Source: Synoicihabitans lomoniglobus (GTDB lineage Bacteria > Verrucomicrobiota > Verrucomicrobiia > Opitutales > Opitutaceae). Taken from it: DNA of 64,000 bases. Location: positions 4,273,501-4,337,500 of the forward strand of contig NZ_CP119075.1 in the NCBI RefSeq assembly GCF_029023725.1, written 5' to 3'. How positions within the stretch are numbered: the first letter of the stretch is position 1; the number at the start of each line of letters is the position of its first letter. Made by a program: the position numbers and the translations under genes. Below the pieces are notes generated by a model, which was not told the DNA's origin, did no database searches, and worked only from the letters and a program-made list of their open reading frames with translations. Positions 1-8,207 of this stretch are shown piece after piece.

Positions 1-118
1 TGACCGCCCGGGCCAGTTTGGCGTCTTGCTGCATCCGCGCCTCGAAGGCGGCGTTGTCGCCGGGCAAGAGCTCGCCGAGCACGTAATCGGCGATCAATTC
101 TTGATCACGATCAGTCAT
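1..118 (-). CDS. Anti-sigma factor, N-terminal part (cut by window edge)
   Basis: Only the first 39 codons are visible, beginning MTDRDQELIADYVLGELLPG and continuing into an acidic/alanine helix. This resembles the N-terminal sigma-binding helices of RskA-type anti-sigma factors. The zinc-binding HxxxCxxC motif of ZAS/ChrR proteins is not seen in the visible part. The start ATG (118-116) overlaps the last codons and TGA stop of the sigma factor gene by 8 bases, so the two are translationally coupled, the usual arrangement of an ECF sigma factor and its inhibitor. The rest of the protein, including any membrane segment, lies outside the window, so the sensing type cannot be given. Confidence 0.7.
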   Translation of the reverse strand, partial: MTDRDQELIADYVLGELLPGDNAAFEARMQQDAKLARAV

Positions 119-806
119 GCGCGAGGCCCCCCATTTTGCTCTGCAGTTTGGTCAGTGCGTAACGCAGCCGCGATTTCACGGTGCCGAGCGGTTGGTTCAA
201 TTTTTCCGCAATTTCCAGATGAGTCAGTCCGGAGAAAAAGGACAACCGCACGACTTCGGCTTGTTCGGCGGGGAGGATGGACATGGCTTCACGCACACGG
301 GCGGCGGACTCGCGTTGCTCCATCGCTTCGCCGGCGGTCGGGAAACTACCGGTAAAGTTTTCCACCCGGGCGGCATCTGCTTCACCGAGGTCGGTCGCGT
401 TGGGAATACGGCGTCGACGCCGGCGCAGCACATCGATGGCGCGTCGCCGGGCCGCCGTGATCAGCCAGGCCGCGAGGTTGAACTCACGTTCGGCAAGCGA
501 GGCGGCGTGGGACCAGAGCGACTTGAAGGTATCCTGCACCACCTCCTCCGCCTCACCCGGCTCGTGCAGCACGCGCAGTGCGACCGCGTGCACCGTCGTG
601 CCAAATTTGTCGTAGACTTCCTCCAGCGCGGCCGACTCGCCCTGCACGATACGCTGCACGAGCGTCGGGGAGTCTGGGGATTGGGCGGTGGACATCTCGT
701 GGGGCGCGATCAGCAAAAGCAGAGCAAGCGGGTTGAACGAACGCAAGGAGCGGCTCCCTGTCAAATCACGGAAAAGTCCGGGATATGTGCTCGTCGTTAC
801 ATTCAT
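111..806 (-). CDS. ECF-family RNA polymerase sigma factor
   Basis: Sigma-70 family protein of the extracytoplasmic function type. It has a region 2 core (about residues 50-115, with LYDKFG-like and VVQDTFKSLW motifs followed by the AWLITAARRRAIDVLRRRRR stretch) and a region 4 helix-turn-helix near the C-terminus (LTHLEIAEKLNQPLGTVKSR). Two starts are possible. The ATG at 806 has a good GGAGAGG ribosome binding site 4 bases upstream but gives an unusual 37-residue N-terminal extension. The ATG at 695 (MSTAQSPDSPTL) gives the normal family length but a weak ribosome site. The gene is divergent from the lipid-modification operon starting at 933, and a 10-bp inverted repeat lies in the shared promoter region. 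The partner anti-sigma gene overlaps its end. The likely regulon is its own gene pair and the divergent operon; this is inference. Confidence 0.9.
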   Translation of the reverse strand: MNVTTSTYPGLFRDLTGSRSLRSFNPLALLLLIAPHEMSTAQSPDSPTLVQRIVQGESAALEEVYDKFGTTVHAVALRVLHEPGEAEEVVQDTFKSLWSHAASLAEREFNLAAWLITAARRRAIDVLRRRRRRIPNATDLGEADAARVENFTGSFPTAGEAMEQRESAARVREAMSILPAEQAEVVRLSFFSGLTHLEIAEKLNQPLGTVKSRLRYALTKLQSKMGGLAHD

Positions 807-932
807 TCAACCTCTCCAGACGACGAATCCCGGATTCTGGATCTAAGTTCGAAACCAGTAATTATTTCTTAGATCCAAACGATTCGTGCCGACGTTAAGA
901 AGGGTAAGCCCCCCCTTTTCTTCTTACTCGCC
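807..932. promoter_or_regulatory. Divergent promoter region with a 10-bp inverted repeat
   Basis: This 126-bp region separates the ECF sigma gene (minus) from the cfa-like operon (plus). It holds a perfect inverted repeat TGGATCTAAG (838-847) and CTTAGATCCA (868-877), with arm centres 30 bp apart (about three helical turns), flanking an AT-rich core. GAAACC (851-856), 16 bp upstream of the sequence around 873, resembles an ECF-type -35 element for rightward transcription, but the -10 match is not clear. An operator or a pair of back-to-back ECF promoters would fit. Confidence 0.45.
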
Positions 933-2231
933 ATGAATTCCTCCAGCAAAGCCTCCCACGATCCCGCCATCGTTCGTCCCATCACGCGGAAACCGTCGCT
1001 GTCCCGGAGGCTGGTGCTCGATACCTTGTCAAAAATGACCCTCGGACACCTGCGGTTGGAATTTCCCGAGGGTGGCGGCATTTCGATCGGCAACCCCCAA
1101 GACACGACGACGCTGCCGCACGGCATATCGTCGCAGGCCGTGATCCACGTCCGGCGGGAGGCGTTTTTTCGCAAGTGCGTGCTGGCCGGGGACGTGGGCT
1201 TTGGTGAGAGCTTCGTCGATGGTGACTGGGAAACCCCCGACCTTACGGCCGTGATCGCCTGGTTCATTCACAACGTGGAAAGTGCGCCCACCCTCTCCGG
1301 CTCGAAGCGCTCGTGGCGCGATTCCGCCGTGAATCTCCTCCGCGGCGCGAATCGTATCTCCCACCTGTTGCGGCCGAACAGTCGTGCCACCGCCCGCCGC
1401 AACATCGAGGAACACTACGATCTCTCCAACGAATTCTTCGCGCTCTTCCTCGATCCTTCGATGATGTATTCGGGCGCGCGCTGGCCCACGCCGGACCTCA
1501 CCCTGGCGGAGGCACAGACCGCCAAGAACGACATCCTTTGCCAACGCCTGCAGCTCAAACCGACGGACCGCGTGCTCGAGATCGGCAGCGGTTGGGGCGG
1601 GTGGTCCATGCACGCGGCGCGGACCTACGGCTGCCACGTCACGACGCTGACCATTTCCCAGCAACAATACGATCTCGCGACCACCCGCATCGCCGCCGCC
1701 GGTTTGGCCGACAAGATCGATGTCGTCATCTGCGACTACCGCGATGTGACCGGCACGTTCGACAAGATCGTATCCATCGAAATGATGGAAGCAATCGGCC
1801 ACCAATACCTGCCCGCATTTTGCGAGTCATTGAGTCGCCTGCTCAAACGCGACGGCTTGCTTGCGCTGCAGTTCATCACCTGCCCGGACGACCGCTACAA
1901 CTCCTTCCGCCAGGGTGTCGACTACATCCAAAAACACATTTTCCCGGGCTCGCTCCTGCTTTCGCTCAACCGCGTGAACGACCAGCTGGCGCGCGCCGGC
2001 GGCTTCGTGCTGAACTCCGTCGAGGACTTCGGCTCGGACTATACCCGCACGCTGCGCCACTGGCGCGCCGCCTTTACCGCCCGACTCGATGAGGTGAAAG
2101 CGTTGGGCTTCGACGAGCGCTTCATCCGCAAGTGGACCTACTACCTACACTACTGCGAGGCAGCGTTCGGCATGCGCAACATTTCCGTGGTGCACACCCT
2201 GCACACCCGGGCCAACAACCTGACACGGTAA
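933..2231 (+). CDS. Cyclopropane-fatty-acyl-phospholipid synthase-like SAM methyltransferase
   Basis: A 432-residue protein of the CFA synthase family (COG2230), which adds a methyl or methylene group from S-adenosylmethionine to double bonds of membrane phospholipid acyl chains. Visible motifs are EHYDLSNEFFALFLDPS (160-176), the SAM-binding motif LEIGSGWGGW (215-224), SIEMMEAIGHQYL, and the C-terminal DYTRTLRHWRAAF block. Compared with the E. coli enzyme, the bicarbonate-site cysteine of the YSCAYW motif is replaced by glycine (MMYSGARW) and the later histidine position reads LQFIT. The conserved glutamate (EMMEAIG) is kept. It may therefore be a methyltransferase rather than a true cyclopropane synthase. 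First gene of a seven-gene plus-strand operon divergent from the ECF sigma gene. Confidence 0.88.
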   Translation: MNSSSKASHDPAIVRPITRKPSLSRRLVLDTLSKMTLGHLRLEFPEGGGISIGNPQDTTTLPHGISSQAVIHVRREAFFRKCVLAGDVGFGESFVDGDWETPDLTAVIAWFIHNVESAPTLSGSKRSWRDSAVNLLRGANRISHLLRPNSRATARRNIEEHYDLSNEFFALFLDPSMMYSGARWPTPDLTLAEAQTAKNDILCQRLQLKPTDRVLEIGSGWGGWSMHAARTYGCHVTTLTISQQQYDLATTRIAAAGLADKIDVVICDYRDVTGTFDKIVSIEMMEAIGHQYLPAFCESLSRLLKRDGLLALQFITCPDDRYNSFRQGVDYIQKHIFPGSLLLSLNRVNDQLARAGGFVLNSVEDFGSDYTRTLRHWRAAFTARLDEVKALGFDERFIRKWTYYLHYCEAAFGMRNISVVHTLHTRANNLTR

Positions 2232-2250
2232 CGTCCAAATCCTGCTTCCC

Positions 2251-2664
2251 ATGATCTGGCTCCTACGTCTGCTTTTTATCGGTATTCTGGTCACCATGTC
2301 CGCCCTGATTGGCTGGGCGAGCTGGCAGCAACCGATCTTCGGCATCCCGGCCGAGGTGCGAACGAACCCCTGGTTTATCGCCACGCTGTTTGATGCCTAT
2401 TTCGCGTTCATCACGTTTTATGTGTGGGTCGCGTGGAAGGAACCCACGATCGGCGCGCGTATCCTTTGGTTCATTACCGTGATATTGTGGGGCAACTTCG
2501 CCATGGCGATCTACCTGCTCATCGAGTTGTTCCGCATCAAAGACATCGCGCAACTCCGCGAGGTCATCGCCACGCCGCGCGACGGCCGTTTGCGCCTGCC
2601 ACTCGCGTTTGTCATCACCGGCGCACTTGCCTACGCGCTCGGCGCTGGTCCTCTGTTCTCATGA
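2251..2664 (+). CDS. DUF1475 family small membrane protein
   Basis: A 137-residue protein with four predicted membrane helices (about residues 3-25, 42-62, 70-95 and 115-133). The segment NPWFIATLFDAYFAFITFYVWVAWKE matches my recollection of the DUF1475 family, whose function is unknown. The gene lies 19 bp downstream of the cfa-like gene, and its TGA stop overlaps the ATG of the next gene (ATGA), so it belongs to the same operon. In related clusters small membrane proteins of this kind accompany cfa-like genes, suggesting a membrane-lipid role; that is inference. Confidence 0.75.
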   Translation: MIWLLRLLFIGILVTMSALIGWASWQQPIFGIPAEVRTNPWFIATLFDAYFAFITFYVWVAWKEPTIGARILWFITVILWGNFAMAIYLLIELFRIKDIAQLREVIATPRDGRLRLPLAFVITGALAYALGAGPLFS

Positions 2665-3188
2665 GCTCACCTGCCGTCACCACCGCCGATTCCAATGCCG
2701 CCCCGCGCCCGAGCTTCTGGCAGCGACGTGTGGTCGCCCCCATTGTCAAGCAGCTCACGCAGGGGGTCACGCCCGACCGCATCAGTTTCACCCTGGGCAT
2801 CGGCACCGTGTGCTCACTGTTTCCGTTTCTCGGTTTTACGTGGTTGCTCAACTTGGTCGTCGGCGTGCCGCTGCGGCTGAATCAGCCGATCATGCAGACG
2901 TTCAATCAGCTGCTGACGCCGATTCACCTGCCTTTGATCCTCATCTACGTGCGCGGCGGCGAGTTGATCTGGGGCGCTCAGGCGGAACCCTTTTCCGTCG
3001 TGGAGATGGTGCAGAACTTCGCCGACCTCTCGCTGGGCGAGTTCATCCACAAATTCGGCTGGGCCGGCGCCCACGCCTTTACCGCTTGGTTGCTGACCGC
3101 CCCCCTGCTTTTCGCGATGGTATATTATCCGCTGCGTCCGGTGATTCGCCGTCTCGCCCGCCGCACCACCGGAGAGCTACAGCCATGA
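2661..3188 (+). CDS. DUF2062 domain membrane protein
   Basis: A 175-residue protein starting MSSPAVTTADSN. It carries a DUF2062-type core: GVTPDRISFTLGIGTVCSLF, then PFLGFTWLLNLVVGVPLRLN, and a second hydrophobic half ending LLFAMVYYPLRPVIRR. Two to three membrane helices are predicted. DUF2062 proteins are often neighbours of glycosyl- or methyltransferases acting at the membrane, but no reaction is known. The start is fixed by the ATGA overlap with the DUF1475 gene, and its own stop overlaps the DUF1295 gene in the same way. Confidence 0.8.
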   Translation: MSSPAVTTADSNAAPRPSFWQRRVVAPIVKQLTQGVTPDRISFTLGIGTVCSLFPFLGFTWLLNLVVGVPLRLNQPIMQTFNQLLTPIHLPLILIYVRGGELIWGAQAEPFSVVEMVQNFADLSLGEFIHKFGWAGAHAFTAWLLTAPLLFAMVYYPLRPVIRRLARRTTGELQP

Positions 3189-3973
3189 TCCCGACCGTGC
3201 TAACAGCTACGGTCGCCTTGATGACGGTGTTCGCGCTGGCGTATCTCGTCGCCCGCCGCATCGACAATTACGGGATCGTCGATTTTGTGTGGGCCTACTG
3301 CTTTACCGGGGTCGCCTGGTTCTACGCTTTGAGCGGTTCAGGTTGGTCGTCCCGCGCGCTCGTCATCGCCGCTTTGGCGAGTATCTGGAGCATCCGGCTC
3401 GGCAGTCATCTTTATCGCCGCGTGATGGGACACCACCCGCAGGAGGACAGCCGCTACGGGCAGTTGCGCGAGGACTGGCAGGCAAACTTCGGGCCGATGA
3501 TGTTCGGCTTCTTCCAGTTGCAAGCCGTGTCCATCGTGATCCTCAGCGCGCCGTTTCTGTTTCCCACCCGCAACGCGTTTCCCGGTTTCAACCTGTGGGA
3601 AATCATCGGCACCGCCGTCTGTTTCCTCGCCCTCGTCGGCGAAACCGTGGCCGACGGTCAGCTCGCCGCGTTTCGTCGCAACCCGAACAATGAGGGTCAA
3701 GTGTGCGACGTCGGGCTGTGGCGCTACAGCCGGCATCCCAACTACTTTTTCGAATGGTGCATCTGGGTGGGATTCTGCCTTTTCGCCTGCGGGTCCGCCT
3801 GGGGCTGGTTGAGCGTCATCGCCCCCGCGGCGATCCTGCATTTGCTCCTCAATGTCACCGGCGTGCCGATGGCCGAAGCCTCCTCGCTCAAATCCAAGGG
3901 CGACGCCTTTCGCGCCTACCAGCGCACCACCAACGCCTTTTTCCCCGGCCCGCCCCGCCGTCCGACTCCTTGA
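3185..3973 (+). CDS. DUF1295 family membrane protein (steroid 5-alpha-reductase/ICMT-like)
   Basis: A 262-residue polytopic membrane protein with about six helices. The C-terminal part has the family signature: GLWRYSRHPNYFFEWCIWVG followed by EASSLKSKGDAFRAYQRTTNAFFPG. This is the substrate/cofactor region shared by DUF1295, steroid 5-alpha-reductase-like and isoprenylcysteine methyltransferase-like proteins, which reduce or methylate hydrophobic substrates. VDFVWAYCFTGVAWFY near the N-terminus is also typical of DUF1295. It sits between two CFA/CNMT-like methyltransferases, with a 4-bp overlap upstream and a 4-bp gap downstream. A reductase step on a methylated acyl chain is a reasonable but unproven role. 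Confidence 0.88.
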   Translation: MIPTVLTATVALMTVFALAYLVARRIDNYGIVDFVWAYCFTGVAWFYALSGSGWSSRALVIAALASIWSIRLGSHLYRRVMGHHPQEDSRYGQLREDWQANFGPMMFGFFQLQAVSIVILSAPFLFPTRNAFPGFNLWEIIGTAVCFLALVGETVADGQLAAFRRNPNNEGQVCDVGLWRYSRHPNYFFEWCIWVGFCLFACGSAWGWLSVIAPAAILHLLLNVTGVPMAEASSLKSKGDAFRAYQRTTNAFFPGPPRRPTP

Positions 3974-3977
3974 TGCC

Positions 3978-4988
3978 ATGATTGACGCGCTCCTTGAACG
4001 CAACCTGCTGCCCGACTTTGCCCTGCGCTTCGGTATCCGCCGACTGCTGGGTCAACGCCTTGCCGAAGAGGCCGACTACGACGCCGCCGCCTATGTGGCC
4101 GACTTGAAAACCCGCGGCATTGCCGAGCAAACCGCCGCCGCCAACGAGCAACACTATGAAGTGCCGACCCGCTTTTATAAGCTCTGCCTGGGCGAGCGGC
4201 TCAAATACTCCGGTTGCTACTATCCCACCGGCTCCGAAACCCTCGACCAGGCCGAGGAGCACATGCTGGACCTCTACCTGGAGCGCGGCGAGTTCGTCGA
4301 CGGGCAGGACATCCTCGAACTCGGCTGCGGCTGGGGCTCGATCACCCTATTTCTCGCCGCCCGCTTTCCGCGCTCTCGCATCACGGCCGTATCCAATTCC
4401 CGAACACAAAAAGCCCACATCGATGCCGCCGCAACGAGCCGGGGTCTGTCCAACGTCACCGTCATCACGGCCGATATGAACGCGTTCGACATCGCCGCCG
4501 CATCCTTCGATCGCGTCATCTCGATCGAAATGTTCGAACACATGAAAAACTACCAACGCCTGCTCTCCAACGTGGCACGTTGGCTGCGCCCCGGGGGCAA
4601 GTTGTTCGTGCACATTTTCACCCATCATCGGGTGTCGTATCACTTCGTCGCCCGTGACCAGACCGATTGGATGGCGCGCTACTTTTTCACCGGCGGCCAG
4701 ATGCCCGCCCACAACCTGCTGAGCCACTTCCAGGACGACCTGAAGTTGGAGGCCGATTGGAAGGTCAACGGACGCCACTACCAACAAACCGCTGAACACT
4801 GGCTGCAAAACATGGACGCCAATCGCGCGACCATCATGCCCTTGCTCGTCGATACCTATGGAGCCGACCAAGCCACCAAGTGGTGGGTCTACTGGCGCGT
4901 GTTCTACCTGAGCTGCGCCGAACTCTGGGGCTATCGCAACGGCGAGGAATGGCTCGTCAGTCACTACCGCTTCGTCAAACCCGCCTAA
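3978..4988 (+). CDS. Coclaurine N-methyltransferase-like SAM methyltransferase (CFA family)
   Basis: A 336-residue SAM-dependent methyltransferase of the CFA superfamily. Its motif I is LELGCGWGS (113-121), with ANEQHYEVPTRFYKLCLG upstream and SIEMFEHMKNYQ downstream. The C-terminal half (DWMARYFFTGGQMP, then HYQQTAEHWLQNMD and YGYRNGEEW-like residues LWGYRNGEEWLVSHY) resembles plant (S)-coclaurine N-methyltransferases and their bacterial homologues more than classical Cfa. The bacterial substrate is unknown. It starts 4 bases after the DUF1295 stop and is in the same operon as another CFA-like gene. Two divergent CFA-family enzymes in one operon suggest consecutive or parallel modification of lipid acyl chains. 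Confidence 0.87.
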   Translation: MIDALLERNLLPDFALRFGIRRLLGQRLAEEADYDAAAYVADLKTRGIAEQTAAANEQHYEVPTRFYKLCLGERLKYSGCYYPTGSETLDQAEEHMLDLYLERGEFVDGQDILELGCGWGSITLFLAARFPRSRITAVSNSRTQKAHIDAAATSRGLSNVTVITADMNAFDIAAASFDRVISIEMFEHMKNYQRLLSNVARWLRPGGKLFVHIFTHHRVSYHFVARDQTDWMARYFFTGGQMPAHNLLSHFQDDLKLEADWKVNGRHYQQTAEHWLQNMDANRATIMPLLVDTYGADQATKWWVYWRVFYLSCAELWGYRNGEEWLVSHYRFVKPA

Positions 4989-4989
4989 A

Positions 4990-5751
4990 ATGCTGCTACG
5001 CGCTTTTACCGTTCTTCTCGCCTTCGTGGTGACCGCTCAGCCCCTCCCGGCCGATGCCGACGCCGACACGCTCATCGCGCAAGCCATCGCGGCGGAGCAG
5101 GCGCTCCAGAGCGAGACCGCGCTCGCGTTGTTTCTGCAGGCCGAAAAGGCCCGGCCGGATGATCCGTTGCTCTTGCAAAAAATCGCCCGCCAATACTCCG
5201 ACTCGATTGTCGACTTGGAGAGCAAATCCGAACAGCGCCGCTATGCCGAACAAGCGCTCGCCTACTCGCAGCGGGCGATCGATTTGGACCCCGACGATCC
5301 GGTCAACGTCCTGTCGCGGGCGGTTTCGCGGGGTAAGCTGGCTCTGTTCAGCAACACCCGCACCAAAATCGAATACTCGCGTCTGATCAAAACCGACGCC
5401 GAGCGCGCCATCGCACTCGATCCCGACTATGCGTGGGCCCACCACGTCCTCGGACGCTGGCACCGGGAAGTCGCCACCCTCGGCACCGTCGCGCAATGGT
5501 ATGTGGGGCTCGTCTACGGTGGTTTGCCAGAAGCATCGGTCACCGCGGCCGTCTCCCAATTGGAGCGCGCGGTCGAACTGGAGCCCGACAACCTCAACCA
5601 TCACCTTGAACTCGGCCTGGCCTATCAAGCCGCCGGGCGAAATGACGACGCCCGCCGCGCGCTCGAATACGGCCTGGGTTTGCCCTCGCGTGAAAAACAT
5701 GATGACGTGGCCAAATCCCGAGCTCGCCGCGCCTTGGCCGATATCGGGTAA
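4990..5751 (+). CDS. Exported TPR protein (RMD-like)
   Basis: A 253-residue protein with an N-terminal signal peptide (about residues 1-20, MLLRAFTVLLAFVVTAQPLP) followed by tetratricopeptide-like helices. Examples are ALALFLQAEKARPDDPLLLQ, SQRAIDLDPDDPVNVLSRA, AERAIALDPDYAWAHHVLGR and LERAVELEPDNLNHHLELGL. The spacing of repeats with an intervening LGRWHREVATLG segment resembles the RMD (regulator of microtubule dynamics) TPR group found in both eukaryotes and bacteria. It begins one base after the methyltransferase stop codon. A scaffold role for the operon's membrane enzymes is possible but unsupported. Confidence 0.8.
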   Translation: MLLRAFTVLLAFVVTAQPLPADADADTLIAQAIAAEQALQSETALALFLQAEKARPDDPLLLQKIARQYSDSIVDLESKSEQRRYAEQALAYSQRAIDLDPDDPVNVLSRAVSRGKLALFSNTRTKIEYSRLIKTDAERAIALDPDYAWAHHVLGRWHREVATLGTVAQWYVGLVYGGLPEASVTAAVSQLERAVELEPDNLNHHLELGLAYQAAGRNDDARRALEYGLGLPSREKHDDVAKSRARRALADIG

Positions 5752-5760
5752 ACCCCGCTC

Positions 5761-6708
5761 ATGGCTTCTTCCGCTCAGTTTCCCGACGAACAAAACGACG
5801 ACGGCAACTTCGACCGTCAGGGCGACGCGTTTCGCGACTGGGTGCGCGCCGACGGCAGCAGCGACTACCCGGCCGAGTCCGATCGCTACCACCTCTACGT
5901 CTGCTACGCCTGCCCGTGGGCGCACCGCATCATCATCGCCCGCGAACTGAAGGGTCTGCAGCACGTGATCGGCCTGACCGCAGTCGATCCGTGGCGCGAT
6001 GACCACGGTTGGGCGTTTCGCGAGGGCGACGGGTTTTCCGCGGACCCGATCAACGGCTTCGCCTATTTGAAAGAAGCCTACCTCGCGACCGATCCGGACT
6101 ACCGCGGCCGCCACACCGTGCCCGTGCTGTGGGACAAGCACACCCAACGCATCGTCTCCAACTCCGACGACGACCTGCTGCGGATGCTCAACGCCGAGTT
6201 CAACGCCTTCGCGGCGCGCGCGGTAGTCGACCTGTTTCCCGCCGACCATCGCGACGAGATCGATCGCATCAACGCCATCATTTACGAGAAAGTGAACAAC
6301 GGCGTGTATCGCGCCGGGTTCGCCACCACTCAGGACGCCTACGAAGACGCCGTCGCGCCCCTCTTCGCCACCCTTGACGCGCTCGACGACCGCCTCTCGC
6401 GTCGGCGCTACCTGGTGGGGCCCCGTCTGACCGAGGCCGACATCCGTTTGTTCGTGACCCTGGTGCGGTTCGACGCGGTTTACCACGGCCACTTCAAATG
6501 CAACGTCCAACAGATCGCGGACTACCCGAATCTCGGACCGTATTTGCGCGACATCTACCAACACCCCGGCGTCGCCGACACCGTGCGTATCGACCACATC
6601 AAAACGCACTACTACGGCACGCATTTGGAGATCAACCCGACCGGAATCATTCCCGTCGGCCCGGAACTCGATTTCGATACGCCCACCCCGCGCGATCGTC
6701 TCGACTAG
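5761..6708 (+). CDS. Glutathionyl-hydroquinone reductase (GST Xi/ECM4 family)
   Basis: A 315-residue protein of the YqjG/ECM4 family, which reduces S-glutathionyl-hydroquinones to hydroquinones using glutathione. The catalytic motif CPWAHR is at residues 51-56, preceded by YHLYVCYA, and is followed by GLTAVDPWRDDHGWAF. The typical C-terminal helical domain contains VGPRLTEADIRLFVTLVRFD and HFKCNVQQIADYPNL. The length is normal for the family. It is the last gene of the ECF-linked operon (9 bp after the TPR gene) and points to oxidative or quinone stress as the setting. Confidence 0.93.
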   Translation: MASSAQFPDEQNDDGNFDRQGDAFRDWVRADGSSDYPAESDRYHLYVCYACPWAHRIIIARELKGLQHVIGLTAVDPWRDDHGWAFREGDGFSADPINGFAYLKEAYLATDPDYRGRHTVPVLWDKHTQRIVSNSDDDLLRMLNAEFNAFAARAVVDLFPADHRDEIDRINAIIYEKVNNGVYRAGFATTQDAYEDAVAPLFATLDALDDRLSRRRYLVGPRLTEADIRLFVTLVRFDAVYHGHFKCNVQQIADYPNLGPYLRDIYQHPGVADTVRIDHIKTHYYGTHLEINPTGIIPVGPELDFDTPTPRDRLD

Positions 6709-6933
6709 TCGCGAACGGATTGCAGCAGCGCGAGGGTATTGCTTAACGATGCCCCGCTTTCGGCTGACCAAGTTTACGCCCGCGCAGCATTGATGTTGAT
6801 CGAGGCCCCTCCTTTCCTCAGCAACAAGGGCTTCAACCCTCTCCTACCCCCAACGTTAACCCCTGCCCCGGTCGCGTGCTGATCCCCCTTCTCGTTCCGA
6901 TCCCGCGACACGCCCCCTGACACGAATTTGCCC

Positions 6934-8151
6934 ATGAGCACCGTCAACCCATCCAAACTGTTCACCGCCTGCTGCCTGTCGCTGATCGTCACCGCCATGA
7001 CGTTCGCGATCCGCGCCGGCGTTCTCACCGACCTCAGCGTCCAGTTCTCCCTCAACGACACCCAGCTCGGCTGGGTCAATTCGATGGCCTTCCTCGGCTT
7101 TCCGGTCGCGATGATGATCGGCGGTCTGCTCTACAATCAGGTCGGCCCGAAGAAGATGATGTATGTCGCCTTCGTCGGTCACTTGGTCGGCTTGCTCCTG
7201 ACCATTTTTGCCGGCGGATTCTGGTCCCTGCTGATCTCCACGTTCTGCATCGGTTTCGCCAACGGTGCGGTGGAAGCGGCCTGTAATCCGCTCATCGCCG
7301 ACATGTATCCGAAAAACCAGACGACGATGCTCAATCGTTTCCACGTGTGGTTCCCCGGTGGCATCGTGATCGGCGCCCTCGCCTCCCAATTCATGGCGGG
7401 CGGCGGCATCGGCTGGCAGTCGCAGATCGCCATCATGCTGGTGCCCACACTGCTCTACGGCTACCTCGTCTTTAAGGAGGATTTCCCCGAGATCCAAAAC
7501 ATCGAGTCCTCGACCGCGACCAACATCAAGAGCCTCTTCACTCCGCTCTACATTTTCATGATCGTCTGTATGACGCTCACCGCCACGACCGAACTCGGCA
7601 CGCAGCAATGGGTCGGTCGCATTCTCTCGGAGAGTGGTGCTTCACCCATGATCATCCTCGCCCTGGGCACGGGCCTGATGGCCGTCGGCCGTCAGTTTGC
7701 CGGTCCGATGGTGCACAAGCTCCATCCCGTTGGCGTGCTGCTGCTTTCCTCCATCCTCGCGGTGCTCGGCATCTATCTGCTCTCGATCGCCCAAGGCGGC
7801 ATGGTCTACCTCGCCACCATCGTGTTCGCGATCGGCGTGTGCTATTTCTGGCCCACCATGATTGGCTTCACCGGTGAATACATCGGCAAGACCGGCGCGC
7901 TCGGCATGTCCCTCATGGGCGGCGCCGGCATGTTCGCCACCGGCTTGTGGAATCCCGTCATTGGCGGATGGATCGATGAGAACCGGGCCGAGGCCATCGC
8001 CGATGGATTGACCGATCCTTCCGCCATCGAACTCGCGGCGGGACAGGCCACGCTCTCGCACATGACGATGTTCCCCATCGCCCTGGTGGTCGCGTTCAGC
8101 ATCCTCTTCGCCATGCGCGGCAAACTCGCCAAGGGCGCCCACACGCAGTAA
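6934..8151 (+). CDS. MFS transporter (sugar-permease type)
   Basis: A 405-residue major facilitator superfamily transporter with about 12 membrane helices. Features include the loop after helix 2 GGLLYNQVGPKKMMYVAFVG and ANGAVEAACNPLIADMYPKN after helix 4, which is reminiscent of FucP-like sugar permeases. The ATG at 6934 (MSTVNPSK) is preferred over an in-frame TTG at 6928. It is followed by a strong terminator and a convergent ThuA-domain gene, a pairing common in carbohydrate-use loci. The substrate cannot be read from the sequence. Confidence 0.88.
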   Translation: MSTVNPSKLFTACCLSLIVTAMTFAIRAGVLTDLSVQFSLNDTQLGWVNSMAFLGFPVAMMIGGLLYNQVGPKKMMYVAFVGHLVGLLLTIFAGGFWSLLISTFCIGFANGAVEAACNPLIADMYPKNQTTMLNRFHVWFPGGIVIGALASQFMAGGGIGWQSQIAIMLVPTLLYGYLVFKEDFPEIQNIESSTATNIKSLFTPLYIFMIVCMTLTATTELGTQQWVGRILSESGASPMIILALGTGLMAVGRQFAGPMVHKLHPVGVLLLSSILAVLGIYLLSIAQGGMVYLATIVFAIGVCYFWPTMIGFTGEYIGKTGALGMSLMGGAGMFATGLWNPVIGGWIDENRAEAIADGLTDPSAIELAAGQATLSHMTMFPIALVVAFSILFAMRGKLAKGAHTQ

Positions 8152-8179
8152 GCGCTCGCCAGCGTCTCCCTTCTCTCGA

Positions 8180-8207
8180 CCCCGCCCCAACCCGGCGGGG
8201 TTTTTTT
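8180..8207 (+). terminator. Rho-independent terminator of the MFS gene
   Basis: The stem CCCCGCC (8180-8186) pairs with GGCGGGG (8194-8200) around a 7-base loop and is followed by seven T residues (8201-8207). It lies 28 bp after the MFS stop codon, and its T-run abuts the stop codon of the convergent gene. Confidence 0.9.

Noticed and set aside
4996-6771. A 591-codon open frame on the minus strand across the TPR and glutathionyl-hydroquinone reductase genes
   Set aside because: It lies wholly opposite two well-identified genes and has valine/glycine/arginine-rich shadow composition with no recognisable domain.
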